Below, in pieces: positions 17,980 through 24,585 of a DNA stretch of 56,188 nt (positions are counted from its first letter, which is position 1; each line of letters opens with the position of its first letter). Below the pieces are notes generated by a model. It was not told the origin of the DNA, did not search any database, and was given only the letters and a program-made list of their open reading frames with translations. This DNA comes from Gaiellasilicea sp035575835 (lineage in GTDB: Bacteria; Actinomycetota; Thermoleophilia; Gaiellales; Gaiellaceae). The translations under genes and the position numbers were made by a program. The stretch spans positions 1 to 56,188 of the forward strand of contig DATLXM010000077.1 in NCBI GenBank assembly GCA_035575835.1, in the 5' to 3' direction.

Positions 17980-19020
17980 ATGCGCATCGCCGTGATCGGA
18001 GCCACCGGCAACGTCGGGACGAGCGTCGTCCGGGCGCTCGGCGCCGACGACGCGGTCACGTCGATCCTCGCGATCGCCCGCCGCCGCCCCGCCTCGCAGC
18101 CGCCCAAGACGGAGTTCGCCTCGCTCGACATCACGCGCGACGAACTCGTTCCGCACCTCGAGGGGGCGGACGGCGTGATCCACCTCGCGTGGCTGATCCA
18201 GCCCTCGCATGACGAGGCGACGCTGCACCGGACGAACATCGACGGCTCGCAGCGCGTGCTCGACGCGGTCGCCGCCGCAAACGTCCCGGCGCTCGTGGTC
18301 GCCTCGTCGATCGGGGCGTACTCACCGCGGGCCGATCACTCGCCGGTCGACGAGAGCTGGCCGTGTGAGGGGATCCCGGCGAGCTGGTACTCGCGCCAGA
18401 AGGTGGAGCTCGAGCGCCGGCTCGACCGGCTCGAGGAACGGAATCCTGAGCTCCGCGTCGTCCGGCTCCGCCCCGCGATCACAACGAAGCGGGAGTCGGC
18501 GAGCGAGCAGCGGCGCCTCTTCGCCGGGCCCTTCCTCCCGAATCGGCTGCTCCGGCCGGGCTGGATCCCGTTCGTCCCGGACGTCCCGGGCCTGTCCCTC
18601 CAGCTCGTCCATGCAGACGACCTCGGCGATGCCTACCGGCGGGTCGCGCTCGCCGACGTGCGCGGGGCGTTCAACGTCGCCGCGGATCCCGTCCTCGACC
18701 CCGCCGCGATCGCGCGCGTCCTCGGCACGCGCACGCTGCGCTTCCCGGAGCGACTCCTCCGCGGCGCCGCCCGCGGGAGCTGGCTCGCGCGGCTGCAGCC
18801 GACCTCGCCGGACTGGATCGACCTCGCGCTCGGCGTTCCGGTGCTGGACAGCTCCCGGATCCGCTCGGAGCTCGGTTGGACGCCGACGCGAGCCGCCGAC
18901 GAGACGCTGCGAGACGTCGTCGAGGGACTGCGCGACGGTGCGGGCGGCGAGACCCCGCCGCTCCTCCCTGGCCGCCGGCTCGCCGAGTTCCGCGCAGGCG
19001 TGGGCGGAGATCAGATCTAG
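17980..19020 (+). CDS. NAD(P)-dependent epimerase/dehydratase (extended SDR)
   Basis: A 346-residue Rossmann-fold protein. The N-terminal MRIAVIGATGNVGTSVVRAL carries the GxxGxxG motif of extended short-chain dehydrogenases. VIHLAW, NIDGSQRVLDA and the SSIGAYSPRA region follow. The catalytic Tyr-Lys pair is within ASWYSRQKVELER. The substrate is probably a nucleotide sugar or related metabolite, not identifiable here. The last 80 residues form a substrate-binding lobe. Start ATG 17980. Confidence 0.85.
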   Translation: MRIAVIGATGNVGTSVVRALGADDAVTSILAIARRRPASQPPKTEFASLDITRDELVPHLEGADGVIHLAWLIQPSHDEATLHRTNIDGSQRVLDAVAAANVPALVVASSIGAYSPRADHSPVDESWPCEGIPASWYSRQKVELERRLDRLEERNPELRVVRLRPAITTKRESASEQRRLFAGPFLPNRLLRPGWIPFVPDVPGLSLQLVHADDLGDAYRRVALADVRGAFNVAADPVLDPAAIARVLGTRTLRFPERLLRGAARGSWLARLQPTSPDWIDLALGVPVLDSSRIRSELGWTPTRAADETLRDVVEGLRDGAGGETPPLLPGRRLAEFRAGVGGDQI

Positions 19021-19035
19021 CTGCATACTTCCGGG

Positions 19036-19806
19036 GTGAGCAAGCTGCCGCGTGCCCAGGAGTTGCCGCGCTCGGACGACGGGTACGACGCCGCGCGGGT
19101 CGAGGAGGCGTTCGCCTCGTTCGCCGACCGCGTTCGGGAGCTCGAGTCCGTCGCGGGCGAGCTGCGCGCCGAGCTGCACTCGCTCCGTTCCGAGCGCGCA
19201 GGTGCGCGCCGGGCCGCCGCGCCGTTCGAGCGGTTGGAGTTCGTCGAGGAGGAGTGGCCGGTCGAGCCCGGCCTCGCGAACGCCGGCCTCGGGCCGGCGC
19301 CCCACTGGGTCGCCTCGGTTCCGGCTCCGATCGTCCGCCCGGTCGCGATCCCCCGGATCGCGCTCGAGGGTGCGTTCCTCCTCCTCGTCGCGCTCTTCGC
19401 CGGTCTCGCCGACCTGAGCGCGGCCTGGATCATCGGCGTGATGGCGGGCGCCTGGGCGCTCGTCGCCCTCTCCGAATGGGCGGCCGCGGCCAAGCGCGCG
19501 CGCTGGCGGCTCGGCGAGGTCGCAGAGCCGGTCCCGGTCGGGGGCGAGCCGGCGAGCGAGAGCACCGGCCCCTGGAACCTGCCGGTCGTCCAGGCGACTG
19601 CCGTGGAGCTCCCGGAGGGCTCGGAGTCGCACACGGTCGTGACGTCATTGCCCGCGGAAGCAGAAGCCGTTGCGGAGCCCGATGACCCGGAGACTCCCGT
19701 TGTCGAGCCCGCGGTCGAGCCGGCCGAAGTGGAGCCGCCACGGCGGCGCTTCAGTCTCCGCCGGCGTCGCGAGGCCGAGTCGGCGACCGACCCCTGGGAG
19801 ACGTAG
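19036..19806 (+). CDS. Membrane protein with N-terminal coiled coil
   Basis: A 256-residue protein from GTG 19036. Residues 18-60 form a coiled coil (VEEAFASFADRVRELESVAGEL and on). Two transmembrane helices follow at about 110-150 (ALEGAFLLLVALFAGLADL; WIIGVMAGAWALVALSEWAA). The C-terminal 100 residues are Glu/Pro/Val-rich and disordered, ending in a basic RRRFSLRRRREAE patch. Both ends are probably cytoplasmic. Not assigned to a family; possibly an envelope or division-associated protein. Confidence 0.68.
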   Translation: MSKLPRAQELPRSDDGYDAARVEEAFASFADRVRELESVAGELRAELHSLRSERAGARRAAAPFERLEFVEEEWPVEPGLANAGLGPAPHWVASVPAPIVRPVAIPRIALEGAFLLLVALFAGLADLSAAWIIGVMAGAWALVALSEWAAAAKRARWRLGEVAEPVPVGGEPASESTGPWNLPVVQATAVELPEGSESHTVVTSLPAEAEAVAEPDDPETPVVEPAVEPAEVEPPRRRFSLRRRREAESATDPWET

Positions 19807-19888
19807 CCGGAAGATCGGAGCTAGGCCGCGAGCTCGGCGGCGCCGAACGCGACGCTGAACGCCCGGCGCCAGATCACGAACGGGCTGC

Positions 19889-20520
19889 TTAATTCACGAA
19901 CGCGGCGGCCGCCGCCGCGAGCCCCCGCGCAACCCGAGCCTGGTAGGCCCCCGAGCGAAGGCGCGCGCCCTCGCCGGGATTCGTCAGGAAGCCGGTCTCG
20001 GCGAGCACGACCGGCACGTCCGCCCAGTTGAAGCCGGTCAGGTCGGAGCGCTCGACGACGCCGAGGTCGCGCCCGCCGGTTGCGCGGACGAGCTCGCGCT
20101 GGACGAGACGGCCGGCGCGCGCGCTCGCACGGTAGACGTCGTCCGTCCAGCCGCTTCGCCTCGCCGGGACGAGGGTCGAGATCCCGCTCCGCGAGCGGTC
20201 GGTGGAGCCGTCGGCATGGATCCGGATCATCAGCGCCGCCCCGCGAGCGGTGCAGAAACGGGCCCGCTCGCGATTCCCGCCGCGGTAGCCGTCCCGCTCG
20301 CGGGTCAGGGCGACGCGATAGCCGCGGGCGAGCAGGAGTGCCGGGTCCGCCGCGCGATCGCGAGCGCGACCGGCGCCTCGCCCACGGCGCCGCCGCCGTC
20401 CTTGATCTTCAGCGTCCGCGAGCCCGGCCCGATCGGCTCGAGCTGGCGCCCCACCTCGGGCGCGGTGCCGTGGCCGGGATCGAGGCAGATCAGCGAAGCG
20501 GCGAGGGCTTCGACGACCAC
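19889..20520 (-). pseudogene. N-acetylmuramoyl-L-alanine amidase (Amidase_3), frameshifted
   Basis: The N-terminal part from GTG 20520 reads MVVEALAASLICLDPGHGT, the Zn-ligand His motif of Amidase_3, and continues to VALAIARR before going out of frame. The C-terminal part in the next frame reads DPALLLARGYRVALTRERDG, then MIRIHADGS (second Zn His) and VLAETGFLTNPGEG (catalytic Glu). One lost G near 20346-20348 (GG instead of GGG on the coding strand) explains the break. All catalytic residues survive, so a sequencing error is as likely as true gene decay. The enzyme cleaves the bond between muramic acid and the stem peptide. Confidence 0.8.
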
Positions 20521-20589
20521 GTTCCTAGTTTGCCCGCGAAGATCCCCGAAGGGGCCGCTGCGCGGCCCAACGGGGCCTGAGCTAGCCCG

Positions 20590-20778
20590 TCATGCGGTCG
20601 GGGCCTCCCAAGAGCGGAGGAAGGCCGCGAGCTCGCGCCGCTCGGAGAGCGGGCTCGCCGCACCGGGTACGAGCGCCTCGACGCTCGTGTGGTCGCGACG
20701 GAGGGCGATGCAACCGGCGCCGCGCAGAAACTGGAGCAGGTCGTCGAGCCGGTCGGGCCTATCGATCTGAATCTGCAT
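20590..20778 (-). CDS. Small hypothetical protein
   Basis: A 62-residue protein from ATG 20778, preceded by an AGGGGG Shine-Dalgarno. The sequence MQIQIDRPDRLDDLLQFLRG, then CIALRRDHTSVEALVPG and RRELAAFLRSWEAP, gives a beta-alpha-beta pattern typical of small actinobacterial proteins of unknown function. It lies 69 bp upstream of the amidase on the same strand and may be co-transcribed with it. Confidence 0.65.
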   Translation of the reverse strand: MQIQIDRPDRLDDLLQFLRGAGCIALRRDHTSVEALVPGAASPLSERRELAAFLRSWEAPTA

Positions 20779-20812
20779 CTCGGATTCCCCCTCGAGCGCC
20801 GCTGATGTGGGA

Positions 20813-20834
20813 AGCCCCGGCCGCAACCGGGGCT
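20813..20834 (-). terminator. Hairpin downstream of selC
   Basis: An 8-bp perfect stem (AGCCCCGG / CCGGGGCT) with a 6-base loop, 90 bp beyond the 3' end of the tRNA-Sec gene on its transcribed strand. A plausible selC terminator, though without a U-tract. Confidence 0.45.
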
Positions 20835-20924
20835 CTAGCCGCACCATGGTCGAGCCGGGCTGGTTCTCTCCTCACCCGACAGGTGGTTCACGACGACGCT
20901 TGATTCACCGGTCGATAGTCAAAG

Positions 20925-21017
20925 CGGAGCGGCCCCGGAGTCGAACCGAGCAAGCCGTGGGTTGCACGACCGGGCCGATTTTGAAGACCGGCTGGGCCAC
21001 CGGGCCCGTGCCGCTCC
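20925..21017 (-). tRNA. selC: tRNA-Sec (anticodon UCA)
   Basis: A 93-nt selenocysteine tRNA. It has an 8-bp acceptor stem (GGAGCGGC with GCCGCTCC), a D arm with GGGCC/GGCCC and a CGGT tetraloop, and an anticodon arm CCGGT-CTTCAAA-ATCGG with anticodon TCA. The long variable arm pairs GTCGTG with CACGGC, and the T loop is GTTCGACTC. The 8-bp acceptor stem, compact D loop and TCA anticodon separate it from tRNA-Ser. The discriminator is G, and CCA is not encoded. It reads UGA when delivered by SelB. Confidence 0.95.
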
Positions 21018-21061
21018 ACGGCCAGCGTACTGGCCGTGGAGGGCGCGGACTCCGATGAGCG

Positions 21062-22138
21062 TTACGGCTGGATGGGAACCTGGACGAGACGGCGCGACGA
21101 GACGCCCGCGAGGACGTCGTCGCCCGGCTTCCGGGCCCGGAGGAAGAACTGCACGGCGTTGCCACGGCGCAGCTCGAGCCTCGCGGTCGCGCGAACGCTG
21201 ACCGTCGCGATCCCGTTCGAGTTGGTCGTCGTCTCGGGCGCCGTCGTGACGCGGCCGAACGGCACCGCGCTCGCGAGCACGAGCACGCCGGAAACGAGCC
21301 GGCCGCGCGTGTCGCTGACGCGGATCCTCAGCGTGACGGCGTCGGTCCGGTTCCGGAACGGCGTCGACGAGAAGCCCGAGATCACGAGCCGGTCGGGAAG
21401 CGAGACGCTCGTGACCGAAACGGCCGTGCCGCCGCCGCCGCCGCCACCACCGCCGCCACCGCCGCCACCGCCCGATGCCTTCACGACCGCCGTCGCGTTC
21501 GAGATCGCGGTCGAGGAACCACGGGGGTTCGTCGCCGTCACCTCGACCCGCAGCGTCCGGCCGAGATCGGTCTGACGGACGCCGTAGGTGCGGCCACGAG
21601 CGCCCGTGTCGGTGCAGGCGGAGCCGCCGGCGTCGCACTGACGCCAGACGTACCGGAACGTGGGTGCGCCCGAGAAGGTTCCGGGATCGGCGGTGAGCGT
21701 TTCACCGACAACGGCATTCCCGGAGATCGACGGCTCCTTCGTGTTCTTCGGCGCCGCGTTGTCGGCGATGATCGGGGTCGGCTTCGAGTTCGCGGTGGCC
21801 GTACCGTCCGAGTTCCGGGCGGTGACGAGGGAAACGACCGTTCGTCCCACGTCGCCCCCCCGCAGACGATAGTTCCGGCGAGTTTCGTTCGGAATCGTCG
21901 CGCAACCGTTGCCGTTCGCATCGCACCGCTGCCAGCGGTAGGTGAACGAGGTCGGGTCGTTGGCCCAGAGGCCATTGGACGTCGTGACGGTCTCGCCCTC
22001 GCGGAAGTTGCCCTCGATCGTGGGCGGCGAGGTGGAGCGCGGGGCGGCGGCGAGCGCCGCGGAAGCTGCGACGAGAGCGGTCAACGTAACCGCGAGGATC
22101 GCCAGCAACCCGATGGGCTTCCGATGATTCTTGAGCAT
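21062..22138 (-). CDS. Secreted protein with Ig-like repeats and polyglycine linker
   Basis: A 358-residue exported protein. The signal peptide is MLKNHRKPIGLLAILAVTLTALVAASAALA. Two similar beta-sandwich repeats of about 90 residues follow (each with a W-x-x-N/x...YRWQRCDANG / YVWRQCDAGG core and GRTV/LRVEVTA). A run of 15 glycines then leads to a third beta-rich domain (VSLPDRLVISGFSSTPFRNR, then APETTTNSNGIATVSVRATA). Such tandem Ig-like modules are abundant in Thermoleophilia surface proteins. Probably structural or adhesive; function unknown. Confidence 0.78.
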   Translation of the reverse strand: MLKNHRKPIGLLAILAVTLTALVAASAALAAAPRSTSPPTIEGNFREGETVTTSNGLWANDPTSFTYRWQRCDANGNGCATIPNETRRNYRLRGGDVGRTVVSLVTARNSDGTATANSKPTPIIADNAAPKNTKEPSISGNAVVGETLTADPGTFSGAPTFRYVWRQCDAGGSACTDTGARGRTYGVRQTDLGRTLRVEVTATNPRGSSTAISNATAVVKASGGGGGGGGGGGGGGGTAVSVTSVSLPDRLVISGFSSTPFRNRTDAVTLRIRVSDTRGRLVSGVLVLASAVPFGRVTTAPETTTNSNGIATVSVRATARLELRRGNAVQFFLRARKPGDDVLAGVSSRRLVQVPIQP

Positions 22139-22283
22139 GTAGTCCCTCCTTGAACGTCCGGTCGTCTTCCATGTAGCGAAAGAAACAGGTAGTTATCGTG
22201 CAAAAGCGGCAAAAGAGAAACCCGAACGCGACAGTCCTTACGAAGAGCTTGCACGGAGCGCACGAATCCCTCACGATCGGCGC

Positions 22284-22838
22284 ATGGCCAATCTGCGTCT
22301 GATCGAGGTCGACGAGGCGACCGGCCCGCTCCGCGAGGAATACGACGCGGCGATCGGTCGGGCGGGCAAGGTGTTCAACATCGTCAAGGCGATGAGCCTC
22401 CGACCCGGCGTGCTCCGGCGCTCGATGGAGCTCTACAAGGGGATCATGTTCGGCCCCTCCGGCCTCTCCCGCCAGGAGCGCGAACTGCTCGCGACCGTCG
22501 TCTCCCGCACCAACGAGTGCCATTACTGAACGCGCTCGCATGCAGACGACCTCCGTGCAGAGGGCGCAGACGACGAGCTCGCGAGCCACGCGGAGCACGA
22601 CTACCGACGCGCCGACCTCGATGGGCGCACCCGGGCGCTCTGCGACTTCGCCGTGGAGTTGACGCTCCGTCCGGCCGCGACCGGCCGGGACGCCGTGGAG
22701 GCGCTGCGCACCGCCGGCCTCGACGATCCGACGATCCACGACGCGATCCAGGTGATCGCGTACTTCAACTACATCAACCGCGTCGCCGAAGCCGTCGGGA
22801 TCGAACCCGAGCCCGAATGGGACGCGAGCAGGAGGTAG
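22284..22838 (+). CDS. AhpD-like peroxidase, selenoprotein (UGA = Sec82)
   Basis: Predicted 184-residue alkylhydroperoxidase/carboxymuconolactone-decarboxylase family protein. Read conventionally it stops at TGA 22527-22529 after TNECHY. In the same frame it continues TRSHADDLRAEGADDELASH and on to DPTIHDAIQVIAYFNYINRV, the expected C-terminal half, ending at TAG 22838. The TGA replaces the second Cys of the C-x-x-C site. Glu67, Cys79, Sec82 and His86 have exactly the spacing of Glu118, Cys130, Cys133 and His137 of mycobacterial AhpD. A SECIS-like hairpin lies 24 nt downstream, and selC, selB and selA are within 5.2 kb. Expected role: thiol-dependent peroxide reduction. A premature stop mutation is the alternative, much less likely given the position. 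Confidence 0.88.
22547..22566 (+). promoter_or_regulatory. Candidate bacterial SECIS element
   Basis: In the mRNA just after the in-frame UGA, CGACCTC pairs with GAGGGCG (6 of 7 pairs, one A-G mismatch), leaving the 6-base loop CGUGCA. The loop starts 24 nt after the UGA and has G as its second base followed by U. The bacterial SECIS pattern allows an apical loop 16-37 nt from the UGA with a G among the first two loop bases. SelB would bind here. Confidence 0.65.
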
Positions 22839-22840
22839 GG

Positions 22841-23202
22841 ATGCCCGGCTTCACCATCGTGCACTCGGACGATTTCGAGCGGCCCCCTTCCCGAAGTGGG
22901 CGCTCGCCCGCAAGGCGCTGGGGCTCCAGGCCTTCGGGATGAACATCGTCGAGCTCCCGCCCGGGGAGTCGATCCCCGAGCACGACGAGACCGCGAGCGA
23001 CCAGGAGGAGGTCTTCATCGTCCTCTCCGGCGAGGCGACGATCGTGGTCGACGGCGAAGACCATGCCGCCCCGGCCGGAACCTTCGCGCGGCTCGACCCC
23101 GAGCCGACGCGCACCTGCGTGAACAGGAGCGACGCCGACGCGACGGTGCTGATCGTCTCGGCGCCGCGGACGAGCGGCTACGAGCCGATGGCCTGGGCCT
23201 GA
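22841..23202 (+). pseudogene. Cupin-domain protein, frameshifted in a C-run
   Basis: Starts at ATG 22841 as MPGFTIVHSDDFERP, then needs one extra C in the C5 run at 22883-22887 to continue FPKWALARKALGLQAFGMN and into the cupin barrel: ELPPGESIPEHDETASDQEEVFIVLSGEATIVVDGE, then PAGTFARLDPEPTRTCVN. The length 362 is one short of a multiple of three, as expected for a single lost base. The cupin metal site (PEHDE...EE...) is intact. It lies 2 bp after the selenoprotein stop and its stop overlaps the nitrilase ATG, so the three genes form one operon. Homopolymer sequencing error or real lesion. Confidence 0.78.
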
Positions 23203-24123
23203 TGAAGGATGTGCTGACCGTCGCGTGCGTCCAGGTCGAGCCGGCGATCCTCGACCGTGCCGGGACTCTCGACCGGGTCGACGAGCACACGGCCATCGCC
23301 GCCGCCGCAGGGGCAGGGCTCGTCGTCTTCCCCGAGACATTCGTCCCTGCCTATCCGTCCTCGGTCTGGGCGAAGGCACTCGCGGGGTGGGGCGAGCGGC
23401 GCGAAGGAGGCGTTCGGGCTCCTCCACCGCGAGTCGCTCGAGGTACCGGGGCCGGATGCCGACCGGCTCGCCGTCACCGCCCGCGAGCACGGCGTCTGGC
23501 TCGTCGTCGGCGTCAACGAGCTCGACGCGAAGCGCCCGGGGACGCTCTACAACTCGCTCCTCTACTACTCGCCCGCGGGCGAGCTTGCACTCCACCACCG
23601 CAAGCTCGTGCCCACGAACCACGAGCGGCTCGTCTGGGGCCAGGGCGACGGCCGCGGCCTCCGGGCGATCGAGACGTCGATCGGCCGGATCGGCGGCCTG
23701 ATCTGCTGGGAGAACTACATGCCGCTCGCCCGCTTCTCGCTCTACGAGTCGGGCGTGGAGATCTACATCGCCTCGACCGCGGACGACGGCGACGCCTGGC
23801 AGGCCACCCTCATCCACATCGCGCGGGAGTCACGCGCCTTCGTCGTCTCGCCGTGCCACTTCCAGCGCGCGTCCTCGTATCCGCTGGACTTCCCGCTCGC
23901 CTCACTGCTCGAGGGGCGCGATCTCCTCGGCCGGGGTGGCTCCGCGATCCTCGCTCCGGATGGCACGTATCTCGCCGGCCCCCTCTACGACGAGGAGGGG
24001 ATCCTCTACGCGGAGCTCGAACCCACGCGACTCGCCGAGGAGCGGCAGCGCTTCGACCCGGCCGGGCACTATCACCGGCCCGACGTCCTCAGCCTGACGG
24101 TGACGCCGCTGCACGAACCATGA
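23202..24123 (+). pseudogene. Nitrilase-family amidohydrolase, frameshifted in a G-run
   Basis: Starts at ATG 23202 (MKDVLTVACVQVEPAILDRAG) and contains the catalytic Glu in VVFPETFVPAYPS. At the G-runs 23384-23392 the frame shifts by one extra base, and continues GAKEAFGLLHRES. The catalytic Lys follows in LHHRKLVPTNHERLVW and the Cys in GGLICWENYMPLARF. With one G removed it is a 306-residue enzyme of the true nitrilase/arylacetonitrilase branch, which hydrolyses nitriles to acids. All catalytic residues are kept. It is the third gene of the selenoprotein operon and its 3' end overlaps the convergent DUF192 gene by 35 bp. Confidence 0.8.
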
Positions 24124-24565
24124 TCCGGTCGCCGACGCGAATCCCCCAGCGCCCGAACGCTCCGGCGTTCACCTCGAGCACGCCGCGGTAGAAGACACCG
24201 GGGTCGTAGATCGGGCACGCCTCGGTGCGGCAGGGCTGCATCTGCAGGATCCGGAGGATGCGCCCACGCCCGTCGTAGAAGGCGGCGGAGAGCGGGATCA
24301 GCGTGTTCTTCATCCAGAAGGCTCCGCGCGATCCCTCGGGGTAGAGGAAGGCCATCCCGGCGTTCGCGGGCAGGGAGCGGCGGTGCATCAGGCCCTGGGC
24401 GCGCTCGGCCGGCGTGCGAGCCAGCTCGGCGCGGATCGTGACCACCTTCTTGGCCGAGGTGAGGGTCGCCGAACCGCGGGCGAACTGCTGACCGTCCGGG
24501 GCGAACGTCGCTCCCAGGCCGACGACGGCGACCAGAACCAGAACCGGAATCGCGAAGAGCCGCAT
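24089..24565 (-). CDS. DUF192 family exported protein
   Basis: A 158-residue protein with an N-terminal signal or anchor (RLFAIPVLVLVAVVGLGATFA) and a DUF192 beta-barrel from about residue 45. The typical landmarks are RAELARTPAERAQGLMHRRSLPANAGMAFLYP, FWMKNTLIPLSAAFYD and QMQPCRTEACPIYDPG. Homologues are periplasmic or extracellular with no firm function. It lies 20 bp after selB on the same strand and may be transcribed with selAB. Confidence 0.85.
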   Translation of the reverse strand: MRLFAIPVLVLVAVVGLGATFAPDGQQFARGSATLTSAKKVVTIRAELARTPAERAQGLMHRRSLPANAGMAFLYPEGSRGAFWMKNTLIPLSAAFYDGRGRILRILQMQPCRTEACPIYDPGVFYRGVLEVNAGAFGRWGIRVGDRIMVRAAASPSG

Positions 24566-24585
24566 TGCGTCCAGTGTGCCAGCCC

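Noticed and set aside
20925..21017. tRNA-Ser or suppressor tRNA instead of tRNA-Sec
   Set aside because: The TCA anticodon, 8-bp acceptor stem, compact D loop and adjacent selA/selB identify selenocysteine tRNA.
21420..21475. CCG/CCA triplet run as a possible microsatellite or CRISPR-like repeat
   Set aside because: It encodes a glycine linker inside a coherent secreted protein and has no spacers.
22517..22942. Separate plus-strand frame over the second half of the AhpD-like gene
   Set aside because: It lies in a different frame with Arg-rich composition. The continuation past TGA in the original frame is the conserved one.
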